Assembly (NCBI GenBank): GCA_001938995.1
Contig: MKZN01000019.1
Location: 1-57,983, forward strand
Length of the DNA: 57,983 nt
Reading direction: 5' to 3'
From: Bacillus pumilus
Lineage (GTDB): Bacteria; Bacillota; Bacilli; Bacillales; Bacillaceae
The position numbers were made by a program, and so were the translations under genes. The notes below the pieces were generated by a model. It was not told the origin of the DNA, ran no database searches, and was given only the letters and a program-made list of their open reading frames with translations. Each line of letters starts with the position of its first letter. Position 1 is the first letter of the stretch. Shown piece by piece: positions 1 through 10,293 of the stretch.

Positions 1-2
1 GA

Positions 3-53
3 CTAATTGATCTAGCAATACAAATTCGGCTTCGTGCTGAGAAGAATGTCTAG
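3..53 (+). CDS. 3' end of an unidentified CDS (partial)
   Basis: An open frame enters from the left edge and ends at a TAG at 51-53, reading LIDLAIQIRLRAEKNV. A plus-strand terminator follows at 166-194, which fits the tail of a plus-strand gene. Only 16 residues are visible, so the family cannot be named, and chance readthrough of a short frame is possible. Confidence 0.35.
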   Translation, partial: LIDLAIQIRLRAEKNV

Positions 54-131
54 TGTGGAACATGAGAAAAACACCTTCCTTTAGTGGGCTTTTCTCTATT
101 ATAAAATGAGGAGATGTAAATTTTAAGGAAA

Positions 132-162
132 AAAATAAAGCTGTCGAGATTTTCTCGACAGC
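132..162 (-). terminator. Terminator of the yhdC-like gene
   Basis: A 10-bp stem (GCTGTCGAGA/TCTCGACAGC, 3-nt loop, 140-162) is followed on the minus strand by a T-rich tract. It lies just downstream of the minus-strand gene ending at 193. Confidence 0.7.
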
Positions 163-165
163 CTG

Positions 166-194
166 AGCACCTCTATGATAGAGGTGCTTTTTTT
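166..194 (+). terminator. Rho-independent terminator for the left-edge gene
   Basis: The stem AGCACCTCTA/TAGAGGTGCT is followed by a run of seven T on the plus strand. Its T-run overlaps the end of the convergent yhdC-like gene. Confidence 0.8.
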
Positions 195-513
195 ATAACC
201 GGAATACATGAATACTAATCAAATGACCAGTCACAGGGTGAAAATAAATTTCTGCATGAGCTGCAAAAGGAGCGGAACCATCCTTAACTGTTACACGAAA
301 CACATCTTTTGTCTGTTCCTTATTGACTTGTGTACGTCCAATATAATGATAATCGTTTAAGGCTGCACCATCATATTCCTCTTGTAATGCGGTATAAGCA
401 AGTCTTTCCCAATTTTCAACAGGCTGTATGGCTGCTTTAGAACCAGGATGAACGATGAGACTGCTTAGCACAAACACACTTATGACTAAAAACATCCACC
501 ACTTCGGCTGCAT
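193..513 (-). CDS. yhdC: YhdC-like small exported or membrane protein
   Basis: This 106-residue protein starts with a single hydrophobic segment (about residues 6-24), either an uncleaved anchor or a signal peptide. The remainder is a short soluble domain. It resembles B. subtilis YhdC (about the same length, DUF3889 type) in position and in motifs such as WERLAYTAL near residue 35 and the terminal HPVTGHLISIHVF. Function is unknown. The ribosome-binding site before the start at 513 is weak, and the ATG six codons in is an alternative. It is convergent with whatever lies left of the window and has its own terminator at 132-162. The orthology rests on synteny. Confidence 0.7.
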   Translation of the reverse strand: MQPKWWMFLVISVFVLSSLIVHPGSKAAIQPVENWERLAYTALQEEYDGAALNDYHYIGRTQVNKEQTKDVFRVTVKDGSAPFAAHAEIYFHPVTGHLISIHVFRL

Positions 514-703
514 GATTTGATTGAACTCACTTTCATATGATTTTGATTAGGTTTTGCAAAACGGTCTTCTTTCATACATCTTCAATTTATTCAGCCTATA
601 ATTCCCGGTACGCTATTCATGCGGTCACCAACATTTCCCCTGAGAAAGTCGATATGATCCGAGCAAACTAAAGAGGACTTCTCAAGGGAAAGGAGAAGGT
701 TTC

Positions 704-952
704 ATGAATGTCGCGGATTATGATAAAGCACTTTATTATACGCATCGTTCGCAATGGGATAACTTACTGATTCTAATGGTACGTACGCGAGATGATTTGC
801 TCTCCAAACGTATTGAGCATTTCCTACATGCGTATCAATTTAATCGAAACGATGCAGATGTTGAAAAATGTTTATATGGGCTCCTACAGTATATTGATCA
901 TGCTTCAGAGGCTGCTTTATCTGAAGTTCAATCCGAACCGGTTTACACATAA
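704..952 (+). CDS. yhdB: YhdB-like small cytoplasmic protein
   Basis: An 82-residue soluble protein rich in aromatic and charged residues (YDKALYYTHRSQWDNLL near the N-terminus), with no membrane segment. It matches B. subtilis YhdB in size and in position between yhdC and yhcZ. A good Shine-Dalgarno sequence (AAGGAGAAGG) precedes the ATG. It is a lone plus-strand gene and shares a bidirectional terminator with yhcZ. No function is known for the family. In B. subtilis an azoreductase gene, yhdA, lies between yhcZ and yhdB; there is no room for it here. Confidence 0.75.
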   Translation: MNVADYDKALYYTHRSQWDNLLILMVRTRDDLLSKRIEHFLHAYQFNRNDADVEKCLYGLLQYIDHASEAALSEVQSEPVYT

Positions 953-975
953 AAAAGGCTGATTTTCAGCCTTTT
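952..975. terminator. Bidirectional terminator between yhdB and yhcZ
   Basis: The stem AAAAAGGCTGA/TCAGCCTTTTT with a 3-nt loop gives a T-run on either strand and separates two convergent genes. Confidence 0.85.
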
Positions 976-985
976 TACATAAACT

Positions 986-1636
986 TCACAGCAATTCTTT
1001 TGGTTGATTTTTTTGATAATCCACGGCATAAAGAGCTGCTTGTGTTCGATCTGCTACCTCTAATTTCGATAATAAGTGGGAGACGTGCGTTTTGACTGTT
1101 TTTTCAGAAATGAAAAGCGATGACGCAATTTCTTTGTTGCTTTTGCCCTTTGCAATTTCAAATAGCACATCTCGCTCTCGATTCGTCAGCTCATTCATAC
1201 GTTCCCACTTCGGCTCATGTGGTTCTGTCAGATGTTGCACAAGAAAAGACGTGATATGACCATCTAACTGATAGGTACCTTTTTGCACATCAATCATGGT
1301 GGTGAGCAGTTTGTCTGGAGCCACATCTTTTAGCTCATATGCCTTTGCTCCAGCTTGAATGGCTGGAATGACATAATCTTTGTCCGCATAGCTTGTCAGG
1401 ATCACAATGCGGATGTGAGGCATTTCCTTCATTATTTGTTTTGTTGCTTCAATGCCATTCATAACGGGCATGGATAAGTCCATTAACACAATATCAGGTT
1501 GCGTTTGTCTGACAACTTCGAGTGCCTCTTCTCCATTCGATGCCTCACCAACAATCTCCACATGAGGCTGCGTTTGCAAGAAAAAAACGAGTCCTTTTCT
1601 CACTATATGATGGTCATCCGCAATGACTACTCTCAT
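986..1636 (-). CDS. yhcZ: NarL/LuxR-type response regulator YhcZ
   Basis: A 216-residue response regulator. The N-terminal receiver domain shows the acidic pair DD at residues 7-8, the phospho-acceptor Asp in DIVLMDLSMPVMNG (about residue 53) and the conserved Lys in the ELKDV segment near 103. The C-terminal LuxR/NarL helix-turn-helix (about 148-205) carries the signature LTNRERDVLFEIAKGKSNKEIA. It should bind DNA as a dimer after phosphorylation by YhcY. Its ATG overlaps the yhcY stop in an ATGA junction, and its Shine-Dalgarno lies inside the end of yhcY, so the pair is translationally coupled. It is the homologue of the S. aureus AirR (YhcR) regulator, which should not be confused with the Bacillus nuclease YhcR. 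Confidence 0.93.
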   Translation of the reverse strand: MRVVIADDHHIVRKGLVFFLQTQPHVEIVGEASNGEEALEVVRQTQPDIVLMDLSMPVMNGIEATKQIMKEMPHIRIVILTSYADKDYVIPAIQAGAKAYELKDVAPDKLLTTMIDVQKGTYQLDGHITSFLVQHLTEPHEPKWERMNELTNRERDVLFEIAKGKSNKEIASSLFISEKTVKTHVSHLLSKLEVADRTQAALYAVDYQKNQPKELL

Positions 1637-2772
1637 GAAGAACCCTTCCTTTCATATGGTACTTGCACATGAATCGTGGTACCTTGATTCAGCTTAGATT
1701 CGATACAAAATGTGCCACCTGCTCTTTGTATACGGTCAGCCATTCCTTTTAAACCAAGAGAAGGTAGGTTCATTTGCTCGTCATACTGAAATCCTTTACC
1801 GTGGTCTATGATTTTCATATCAATCGTGTTTACAAATGGTTCAATTTTGACTTCGACCTCTTGAATATCTGCATGTTTTTTACAATTATTCAAGGCCTCT
1901 TGGCATACACGAAACAAGATTTCATGATGACGATGATCCTTTTCCATACAGCCTGATACAGACAATGTACAAGTCAGCCCTAAAAGCTGTGCATACTCCT
2001 CAATCGCCGTGGTGAATCCTTTCTCAAGCCCTCTTGGTCTCATCTGCCAAATGAGTGATCTCATTTCAATTAGTGCATCTTGTGACAAATGTTGTATAAA
2101 ATCAATCATTTCTCCAAGTTGTTGATCTCTTGTCATTTGACGCGCCGCTTTTGCAGTGAGACTCACCGAAAACAACATTTGGTTCACAGAGTCGTGTAGG
2201 TCCTGTGCCAGCCTGTTTCTTTCTTCCAGCAATGCATGCTGTTGTTCATTTTGAACAAGCTTCATGCGCTGAATGGCCGTGCCAATTTGTAGCGCTATAC
2301 TTTCAAGCAAGTTCAGCTCTTCTTGGGTAAATGTGATTTTTCCTAATGCAGCCACATTTAATAAGCCGAACGTACGCTTACTTGCTTTTAGCGGAACGGT
2401 CGCATGATGTGAAATGCCTTCTGTATCCCCTCGTTTTTGTTTTATAGCGGTTTCAATCCGTTTACAGTTGATAATATTGGTGGCCGATTGAAGAGATCCT
2501 TTGTTATACCGATTAATACAATAGCAATCGTTCTGACACATCAATTGTTTTTGATGCTTCGCTAGTGCTTCAGGTAATGACACTTCTGCCATCAATTCAT
2601 ACGAGCCATCATCTTCTATAAAATATATCCATGCTGTTTGAAAACCTGTGACATCTATCAGCATCTGGAGCACTTCATGAAGCGTGTCTTTTATTTCCGT
2701 GCCTTCATTTAGCTTCTCGGCAATTTCCTTTAACGTTTTTAACGTATGGACTTTCTCTTGATATTCTCCCAT
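1633..2772 (-). CDS. yhcY: Sensor histidine kinase YhcY with Cys-rich GAF domain
   Basis: A soluble 379-residue kinase with an N-terminal GAF domain (about 20-170), a HisKA_3 dimerisation domain with phospho-acceptor His193 in AQDLHDSVNQ, and a C-terminal HATPase with DHGKGF and LGLKGMADR motifs. There are no transmembrane helices, so it senses a cytoplasmic signal. The GAF domain has four closely placed cysteines (C79, C83, C85, C103). In the S. aureus relative AirS, a four-Cys GAF holds an oxygen-sensitive [2Fe-2S] cluster, so redox sensing is the likely role here (inference). It is the first gene of a two-gene operon with yhcZ, with a GGGGGATG ribosome-binding site ahead of its ATG. Confidence 0.93.
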   Translation of the reverse strand: MGEYQEKVHTLKTLKEIAEKLNEGTEIKDTLHEVLQMLIDVTGFQTAWIYFIEDDGSYELMAEVSLPEALAKHQKQLMCQNDCYCINRYNKGSLQSATNIINCKRIETAIKQKRGDTEGISHHATVPLKASKRTFGLLNVAALGKITFTQEELNLLESIALQIGTAIQRMKLVQNEQQHALLEERNRLAQDLHDSVNQMLFSVSLTAKAARQMTRDQQLGEMIDFIQHLSQDALIEMRSLIWQMRPRGLEKGFTTAIEEYAQLLGLTCTLSVSGCMEKDHRHHEILFRVCQEALNNCKKHADIQEVEVKIEPFVNTIDMKIIDHGKGFQYDEQMNLPSLGLKGMADRIQRAGGTFCIESKLNQGTTIHVQVPYERKGSS

Positions 2773-2884
2773 GATACATCCCCCGCTTATGCCGTCTCCT
2801 CTTAGTGATTACGTTGATTATATCATGCGGTGCACATTGGTTTCTTTCTCGAAAAGGATGATTTCCCCTCATTCTTTTGGATGA

Positions 2885-2914
2885 GAAAAAGCCATCATAC
2901 AGATGATGGCTTTC
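2885..2914. terminator. Terminator downstream of pgcA
   Basis: The hairpin GCCATCAT/ATGATGGC with a 4-nt loop is followed on the minus strand by TTTTTCTC. It ends the pgcA transcript just before the yhcY promoter region. Confidence 0.8.
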
Positions 2915-2919
2915 CAATA

Positions 2920-4671
2920 TCATGATGATTTGGTTGTCTCTTCCACAATCTCGTCAACGACTTTCATCACTTCTTCTGACAGATGTTTCAGCTTTTCTTC
3001 ACTATCTGTTAAAGATGTGCCCTTCACAGCAATATAAAACTTCACTTTGGGCTCAGTACCAGAAGGTCTTAAGCAAAACCATGAACCATCTTCAAGAAAA
3101 TATTTCAGCACATTCGAAGCCGGTAGCTGAATGTCTTCATCTTTTGATTCTGTCACAAGGTGTCTTTTACTAGATTGGTAATCCTCGATAACGGTAATCC
3201 GTTGGCCTGCAATGGTAGCTGGCGGGTTGGTTCTAAATGTATGCAGAATCGCTGAAATCTGCTCTGCTCCTTCTTTCCCTTTCAAGGTTAATGACTTTAG
3301 CCCCTCGCGATAAAATCCAAATTCATGAAAAATATCGAGGAGTGCATCATAGAGTGACTTTCCTTGTTTTTTATAAAAGGCAGTGACTTCAACTGCTAAT
3401 AGCGCCGCTTGCACTGCATCTTTGTCCCGGGCAAAATCACCGATTAAATAGCCATAGCTTTCTTCATAACCAAATTGAAATGTATATTCTCCACTTGCTT
3501 CAAACTGCTTGATTTTCTCTCCAATAAATTTAAAACCAGTGAGAGTATCAATGGTATGAGCGCCAAATGCTGTTGCAACTGCACGCCCCAGTTCACTCGT
3601 GACAATGGTCTTCATCACAACTGGACGAGGCGGTAGCTGCCCAAGCTTTTGTTTTTCAGACAATAAGTAATGAAGAAGAAGGGCGCCTGTTTGATTACCT
3701 GTGAGGACCGTAAATTCTCCCTCATGATTTCTGACGGCAATTCCTAGTCTATCTGCATCTGGATCTGTCGCAATCAGGATATCGGCATTCTGCTTTTCAC
3801 CTAGTTTGATGGCATATTCAAACGCCGCATGCTCTTCCGGATTTGGCGATGTCACAGTTGAAAATTGTGGATCTGGTTTTTCCTGTTCAGGGACAACGGT
3901 CACATGCTCATAACCAAGTGCTTTCAGCCCGTCTCGGACAGGCTGATTGGCTGTCCCGTGAAGCGGCGTAAACACTACTTTCACATCGACTTCATTGACA
4001 AGCTCAGGATGTACACTAATCGTTTTTAATTTTTCAATATAAGCTTGATCCACTTCTTCACCGATCATGTGGATCAGCCCTTTTTGTTTCAATGTGTCTT
4101 CTGATTCTACTGATATCGCCAGTTCATTCTCAATCGCATCTACTTGTTCGATGACTTGATCTGCTTCAATTGGTGGCAGCTGGCCTCCATCTTCGCCATA
4201 CACTTTGTAACCATTATATTCTGGAGGATTATGACTTGCTGTCACGACGATTCCAGCAAATGCATTTAGCTTTCGAACAGCAAAGGACAGCTCTGGTGTT
4301 GGACGCAGTTCTTTAAATACGTATGTTTGAATCCCATTTGAAGCAAGCGTTTTAGCTGCTTCCATTGCAAATTCAGGAGACTTATGACGGGAGTCGTATG
4401 CAATGGCAACACCTCTTCTTTTTGCATCCTCTCCATGTTTCTCAATATACGCAGCAAGACCAGCTGATGCCTTGCGAACGGTGTAGACATTCATTCGATT
4501 CGTGCCTGCTCCAATCTCTCCGCGCATACCTCCAGTTCCGAACTCCAGGTTTTTGTAGAAGCAGTCTTCAAGAGATCGTGTATCGTCCTGATGGGCTTCT
4601 AGCCATTCTCTTAGTTCAGTATCTAGCTGCTTCTCATTGATCCATCGCTCATAATTCGTCTTCCAACTCAT
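2920..4671 (-). CDS. pgcA: Alpha-phosphoglucomutase PgcA
   Basis: A 583-residue enzyme interconverting glucose 1-phosphate and glucose 6-phosphate. It supplies UDP-glucose for the glycolipid anchor of lipoteichoic acid and for wall teichoic acid glucosylation. The catalytic phosphoserine motif TASHNP is at residues 144-149 (Ser146), the metal-binding loop DPDADR is near 300, and the phosphate-binding RPSGTEPK motif is near the C-terminus. The frame is open for 24 more codons upstream, but the ATG at 4671 has a fitting GGAGG and gives almost the same length as B. subtilis PgcA (581). It lies downstream of glpD and is separated from it by a terminator. Confidence 0.95.
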   Translation of the reverse strand: MSWKTNYERWINEKQLDTELREWLEAHQDDTRSLEDCFYKNLEFGTGGMRGEIGAGTNRMNVYTVRKASAGLAAYIEKHGEDAKRRGVAIAYDSRHKSPEFAMEAAKTLASNGIQTYVFKELRPTPELSFAVRKLNAFAGIVVTASHNPPEYNGYKVYGEDGGQLPPIEADQVIEQVDAIENELAISVESEDTLKQKGLIHMIGEEVDQAYIEKLKTISVHPELVNEVDVKVVFTPLHGTANQPVRDGLKALGYEHVTVVPEQEKPDPQFSTVTSPNPEEHAAFEYAIKLGEKQNADILIATDPDADRLGIAVRNHEGEFTVLTGNQTGALLLHYLLSEKQKLGQLPPRPVVMKTIVTSELGRAVATAFGAHTIDTLTGFKFIGEKIKQFEASGEYTFQFGYEESYGYLIGDFARDKDAVQAALLAVEVTAFYKKQGKSLYDALLDIFHEFGFYREGLKSLTLKGKEGAEQISAILHTFRTNPPATIAGQRITVIEDYQSSKRHLVTESKDEDIQLPASNVLKYFLEDGSWFCLRPSGTEPKVKFYIAVKGTSLTDSEEKLKHLSEEVMKVVDEIVEETTKSS

Positions 4672-4817
4672 GATCGTCCTCCAGTTCTTTTCATCAAAAT
4701 TAACATCTACTGTTATTTTATATGGAATCGCACCTAATGTCATGCGAATCTCATTGGTACTCTAAAAAAACACCCTTTCGTCTACATGAATGACGTTCAC
4801 GCTGTCACTGACCAAAT

Positions 4818-4845
4818 CAAAAAGCCGATGCAAGATCGGCTTTTT
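4818..4845. terminator. Terminator downstream of glpD
   Basis: The stem AAAAAGCCGAT/ATCGGCTTTTT with a 5-nt loop lies directly after the glpD stop at 4851 on the minus strand. Confidence 0.85.
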
Positions 4846-4850
4846 GACTC

Positions 4851-6512
4851 TTATTCTGCATCAAGCGGTACGACTGCTTCGTGGAACAGCTGATCTAATG
4901 CTGTTTGATGTTGTAGCTTCGTGTCATCGTTCCAGCCAAAACGATCGGCCATGTAGTCAACGACAGGCTGGGCATAAGTTTTTGCCCAGTTGATATTAAA
5001 TAATAGGCTACCTGTTCTTCTAAGGAAGAAATCAACAGGTGTGACAGCAAGTTCTTCTTCCATAGCGTAAACAAGCTCTGCCAATACATACGCCGGAATG
5101 TTTCGTTTCTCTGCCTCATCTTGAAGTGGCTCTACGCGCTCGAAGACACTACTGACATTTGAGCCGTATTTTTCAGCAAGTTTTTGAGCAATAGGCTCTG
5201 TTAAACCTATGGATGCACCTTCCGTCGTTTTCGCCTGAACAAAAGCTGCCATATTTTTAGAACCGCCTACATGCCCCCCTGAGATTGGCATATGTTTTGT
5301 TTTACATGAGCCGTAATCTTTTCCAGCCTCATCTTTGAGTCCATCTCGTACAAGGTCTACAATGTGTTCCGCCATTTTACGGTACCCTGTTAATTTACCG
5401 CCAGCAATTGTGATCAAACCTGAAGACGATGTCCATACCTCATCCTTACGAGAAATTTCTGAAGGATCTTTGCTTTCTTCATGAATCAGAGGGCGAAGAC
5501 CTGCCCAGTTGGATTCCACATCTTTTTCTGTAATGTTAAGGTCTGGGAACATGTATTGAATGGCTTGAATGACATAATCACGATCTGCTTTGGTCATACG
5601 CGGATGTTCCAGTTGTTTTTTATATACAGTATCCGTCGTTCCAACATACGTTTTGCCCTCTCTCGGAATGGCAAAGACCATGCGTTTATCTGGCGTATCA
5701 AAATAAATCGCTTGTTTTAGTGGGAAAACGGATTGGTCGAATACTAAGTGAATGCCTTTTGTATGCTGCAAGTGTTTCCCTTCTTTGGAATGATCCTTTT
5801 CTCTTAGCTGATCTACCCATGGACCTGTCGCATTGACAATCTTTTTCGCATACACATCATACGTTTTACCTGTCATGACGTCTTCAATCACGACACCCAC
5901 GACTTTGCCTTTATCATAAATAAATTCTTTTACCTTTGCATAGTTGACAGCCTCCGCACCAAATTTCACTGCCTCTTTCATGACTTCAATCGTTAAACGC
6001 GCGTCATCTGTACGATACTCAACATAGTAACCGCCGCCTTTTAAACCATCTTTTTTCACAAGCGGTTCTTTTTCAAGTGTCTCTTTTGCACTCAGCATGC
6101 TTCTACGTTCGCTATGCTTCACTCCCGCTAGGAAGTCATACACTCTAAGACCTATTGATGTTGAAAATTTCCCGAATGTACCGCCTTTATGCATCGGAAG
6201 TAGCATCCATTCTGGTGTGGTCACATGCGGACCGTTTTCATAAACAATGGCACGTTCTTTACCGACCTCCGCCACCATCTTCACTTCAAATTGTTTCAAA
6301 TAACGAAGTCCGCCATGTACCAATTTCGTTGAGCGGCTCGATGTACCTGCCGCAAAGTCTTGCATTTCTGCCAAGCCTACACGCATCCTGCGTGAAGCCG
6401 CATCAAGTGCTGTTCCAGCGCCTGTTATACCCCCACCAATGATAAACACATCATATGGTTTTTTTGTCATTTCCTGTAGCATCTGTTCTCTTTCTAAGCT
6501 AGAAAAAGTCAT
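4851..6512 (-). CDS. glpD: Aerobic glycerol-3-phosphate dehydrogenase GlpD
   Basis: A 553-residue FAD enzyme that oxidises glycerol 3-phosphate to dihydroxyacetone phosphate at the membrane and passes electrons to quinone. The FAD dinucleotide-binding motif VFIIGGGITGAGTALDAASR starts near residue 22. Further family motifs are HGGLRYL and, near 365, RPLI, with a C-terminal DAO_C domain. The open frame extends to 6611, but that stretch contains the terminator leader. The ATG at 6512 has an AGGAACGAG ribosome-binding site and gives the expected length (B. subtilis 555). It is transcribed from its own promoter behind a GlpP-type conditional terminator at 6541-6598. Confidence 0.97.
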   Translation of the reverse strand: MTFSSLEREQMLQEMTKKPYDVFIIGGGITGAGTALDAASRRMRVGLAEMQDFAAGTSSRSTKLVHGGLRYLKQFEVKMVAEVGKERAIVYENGPHVTTPEWMLLPMHKGGTFGKFSTSIGLRVYDFLAGVKHSERRSMLSAKETLEKEPLVKKDGLKGGGYYVEYRTDDARLTIEVMKEAVKFGAEAVNYAKVKEFIYDKGKVVGVVIEDVMTGKTYDVYAKKIVNATGPWVDQLREKDHSKEGKHLQHTKGIHLVFDQSVFPLKQAIYFDTPDKRMVFAIPREGKTYVGTTDTVYKKQLEHPRMTKADRDYVIQAIQYMFPDLNITEKDVESNWAGLRPLIHEESKDPSEISRKDEVWTSSSGLITIAGGKLTGYRKMAEHIVDLVRDGLKDEAGKDYGSCKTKHMPISGGHVGGSKNMAAFVQAKTTEGASIGLTEPIAQKLAEKYGSNVSSVFERVEPLQDEAEKRNIPAYVLAELVYAMEEELAVTPVDFFLRRTGSLLFNINWAKTYAQPVVDYMADRFGWNDDTKLQHQTALDQLFHEAVVPLDAE

Positions 6513-6540
6513 CTCTCGTTCCTCCCATGTTGTACGGTAA

Positions 6541-6598
6541 AGAAAAAGAGACCGCAAACATCCAAAGTGTATTTCTACACTTCGGTGCTTGCGGTCTC
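6541..6598 (-). promoter_or_regulatory. glpD leader: GlpP-controlled terminator
   Basis: On the minus strand the outer stem GAGACCGCAA/TTGCGGTCTC and an inner stem formed by AAGTGTA/TACACTT make a long hairpin followed by TTTTTCTTT, 28 nt before the glpD start. In B. subtilis the GlpP-glycerol-3-phosphate complex prevents termination at this position. A candidate -10 box (TATACT, 6633-6638) with a weak -35 lies just upstream, at the end of glpK. Confidence 0.88.
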
Positions 6599-6651
6599 TC
6601 CAGTTCTCCAACCGTTCTATTAACTTAGTTGTAGTATACCATAGTTTTTGC

Positions 6652-8163
<1,512 letters not shown>

Positions 8164-8979
8164 TTACATGCTTTCATTCACAGTAGTTGTTTGGTTTTTC
8201 GTAGAGAAATAGAGTCCTAACAATACCACAAGTAAAATAACGCTTACAATCCAAAAGGCTGGCGTGACGTTTGCTTTAAAGGCTGCATTGTAGAAAACAC
8301 CGCCAAATGCACCGCCTAAAATTGGACCCACAACTGGAACCCATGCATATTTCCAATTTGATGGCCCTTTGCCTGGAATCGGTAGGATCGCATGTGCAAT
8401 TCTCGGACCTAAATCACGTGCAGGGTTAATGGCATAACCTGTTGTGCCCCCTAATGAAAGACCAATGGCTACAATTAAGAAGCCAACAATTAACGGGTTC
8501 ACCCCGTCTGCAAATTTATTTGCACCAATAGCCAAGATTCCTAGAACCAATACGAATGTGCCAATGACTTCACTTAGTACGTTCGCAAAAGTATGTGGAA
8601 TTGCTGGACCTGTTGAAAATACGCCTAGTTTTGCACCTGGGTCGTCTGTTGCTTTCCAGTGCGGTAAGTAATGTAAAAAGACAATAATAGCTCCCATTAA
8701 TGCACCCATCATTTGACCGACAATGTACATTGAGACATCAGCCCATGGAAAACTTCCTTCAAGAGCAAGACCAATGGTAAGCGCCGGGTTTAAATGTGCG
8801 CCGCTAATTCCTCCTGTTGCATAAGCTGCAATGGCTACTGCAAATCCCCACCCGAAAGCGATTACAATCCAACCGGACTGATAGGCGAGCGATTTTTTTA
8901 GATTCACAGCCGCACACACACCGCCTCCAAAAATAATGAGTAGCATTGTACCTACGACTTCACCCCAAAATGGTGTCAT
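8164..8979 (-). CDS. glpF: Glycerol uptake facilitator GlpF
   Basis: A 271-residue aquaglyceroporin that lets glycerol diffuse through the cytoplasmic membrane. It has six membrane helices and two half-helix NPA motifs: HLNPALTIG, and AINPARDLG with the Asp typical of glycerol channels. The frame is open ten codons further upstream. The ATG at 8979 is preceded by AGGAGGAATTTTTC and matches the start of B. subtilis GlpF (274 aa). First gene of glpFK, expressed behind the leader terminator at 9035-9107 and the promoter at 9142-9170. Confidence 0.97.
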   Translation of the reverse strand: MTPFWGEVVGTMLLIIFGGGVCAAVNLKKSLAYQSGWIVIAFGWGFAVAIAAYATGGISGAHLNPALTIGLALEGSFPWADVSMYIVGQMMGALMGAIIVFLHYLPHWKATDDPGAKLGVFSTGPAIPHTFANVLSEVIGTFVLVLGILAIGANKFADGVNPLIVGFLIVAIGLSLGGTTGYAINPARDLGPRIAHAILPIPGKGPSNWKYAWVPVVGPILGGAFGGVFYNAAFKANVTPAFWIVSVILLVVLLGLYFSTKNQTTTVNESM

Positions 8980-9034
8980 GAAAAATTCCTCCTCTGGTTC
9001 AGTTGCCATCCCCTATGAATATAAAAAAGATATA

Positions 9035-9107
9035 GAAAAAAAGATCCACAACAAACATACTTTACATAAGGGTCAATTGTCACCTAGTAAAGTGCTGTTG
9101 TGGATCT
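9035..9107 (-). promoter_or_regulatory. glpFK leader: GlpP-controlled terminator
   Basis: A 12-bp perfect stem, AGATCCACAACA (9107-9096 on the minus strand) with TGTTGTGGATCT (9053-9042), is followed by a T-run. It begins about 30 nt after the predicted transcription start and ends about 55 nt before glpF. This is the known layout of GlpP antitermination upstream of glpF. Confidence 0.9.
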
Positions 9108-9141
9108 CCATTTCTCCATCACATGATATTAACTTAGTGCA

Positions 9142-9170
9142 ATAGTATCAGAGCATGAAAACGTTGTCAA
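9142..9170 (-). promoter_or_regulatory. glpFK sigma-A promoter with overlapping cre site
   Basis: The minus strand shows a perfect -35 TTGACA (9165-9170), a 17-bp spacer and a -10 TACTAT (9142-9147). A near-perfect catabolite-responsive element, TGAAAACGTTGTCA (9156-9169), overlaps the -35 box and spacer. CcpA with HPr-Ser-P bound there would block polymerase, giving glucose repression of glycerol uptake. Confidence 0.88.
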
Positions 9171-9193
9171 TCTATTTTCATATTTTATCTTTT

Positions 9194-9751
9194 TCATTTT
9201 TGGAACGCTTTCCAAAGCTCTGTGTTGGATGTCGTCACAGCTGTCGCCCCTGCCTTAAGCGCTCGTTCCACATCTTCTTTTGTTCGGATAAATCCTCCTG
9301 CAAAGATGGGGATTCCCGTTCTTTCGCGCACTTCTGTTATTAAATCTGGCACAACACCTGGCAATACCTCAATAAAATCTGGGCGATGTTTCCCGACGAA
9401 CTCCATGCTTTTTTCCATCGCACTCGTATCAAGTAAAAACATGCGCTGTATCGCATATACCTTTTTTTGCTTGGCTTTTACTATGACAGAAGACCTAGTA
9501 GAAATAATTCCTGTTGGCTTCATTTCTTGACAAATATATTCTGTTCCATATTCATCATGCTTAATCCCATGGATTAAATCGACATGGATAAACATTTTCT
9601 TATGATGAGCATTTGCTTCTTTCATGATGCCCTTTACCTGTCCAAGGTGAACATCTAGAAGGACTCCGTATGTAAATGGACTTCTTAAGAACTCTTCAAA
9701 TTGCTTCATATTGCGAACAGCAGGTAGAATTGGTTGATCATGAAAACTCAT
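9194..9751 (-). CDS. glpP: Glycerol uptake operon antiterminator GlpP
   Basis: A 185-residue GlpP-family protein with a TIM-barrel-like fold. In B. subtilis it binds glycerol 3-phosphate and the leader mRNAs of glpFK and glpD, preventing termination and stabilising the message. Recognisable segments are [10 protein letters not shown] (about 34-43), HVDLIHGI (about 56-63) and the C-terminal phosphate-binding stretch [28 protein letters not shown]. Slightly shorter than B. subtilis GlpP (192). It lies directly upstream of the glpF promoter on the same strand and both of its RNA targets are in this window. Confidence 0.96.
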   Translation of the reverse strand: MSFHDQPILPAVRNMKQFEEFLRSPFTYGVLLDVHLGQVKGIMKEANAHHKKMFIHVDLIHGIKHDEYGTEYICQEMKPTGIISTRSSVIVKAKQKKVYAIQRMFLLDTSAMEKSMEFVGKHRPDFIEVLPGVVPDLITEVRERTGIPIFAGGFIRTKEDVERALKAGATAVTTSNTELWKAFQK

Positions 9752-9872
9752 ATGCCGTCTCCTTCTCAGTGTATTGGTCCAACCTTCATTACAGTAATAG
9801 AAACTCTCCTTTTTTTCAATACACCTTGTGTGCCCTTAGCCAATTTCATCTAGTAACTTGAACAAAGACATC

Positions 9873-10211
9873 CTATTTATCTAATGAATAGACATTCACC
9901 ACTTCTTCAACAGACGTCTCCTTGTCAAAAATGAGAAAACGACTGTACACTTCTTTTAAGTGAATAGGTTGTTCTTCTATATCTTCTACCAATTCAAACA
10001 CATCTAGAATCTTTGCAACTTGATGAGTGGTCCATCCTCCTTCGGCATTTTGATACGTGTCGTCAGAAAAATTTTCACGGATCATGTTTTCGATTTTTTC
10101 GGGTTGGTTTGTTTTTACAAGAATGATTCTTTCTTCAAAAATTTTCTCTGGACTTATGGCGGGTGAAGTGATTGATTCGATTAGCACTTTCACCGAATAT
10201 GTATTGTACAT
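9873..10211 (-). CDS. Small protein, probable DUF4288 family
   Basis: A 112-residue acidic soluble protein with an AAGGAGATC ribosome-binding site before its ATG. The pattern of a short N-terminal beta segment, a SPEKIFEERIILVKT segment and a WTTHQVAKILDVFEL segment recalls the DUF4288 family, but this is from memory and unverified. No catalytic motif is visible. It stands alone between glpP and yhxA, where B. subtilis has no gene, so it is accessory. Confidence 0.7.
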   Translation of the reverse strand: MYNTYSVKVLIESITSPAISPEKIFEERIILVKTNQPEKIENMIRENFSDDTYQNAEGGWTTHQVAKILDVFELVEDIEEQPIHLKEVYSRFLIFDKETSVEEVVNVYSLDK

Positions 10212-10293
10212 AGTTGATCTCCTTTACATCTTGTGTCGTGTATGACCATGATACCGCTTCTCGTCCATAGAAAAAAGCAGAGATTCCTCTCTG

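Noticed and set aside
4671..4743. Longer N-terminus for PgcA
   Set aside because: The extra 24 codons have no Shine-Dalgarno ahead and are not found in the family; the ATG at 4671 has a good one.
6512..6611. Longer N-terminus for GlpD
   Set aside because: The extension is the translation of the leader terminator, which must be untranslated to work.
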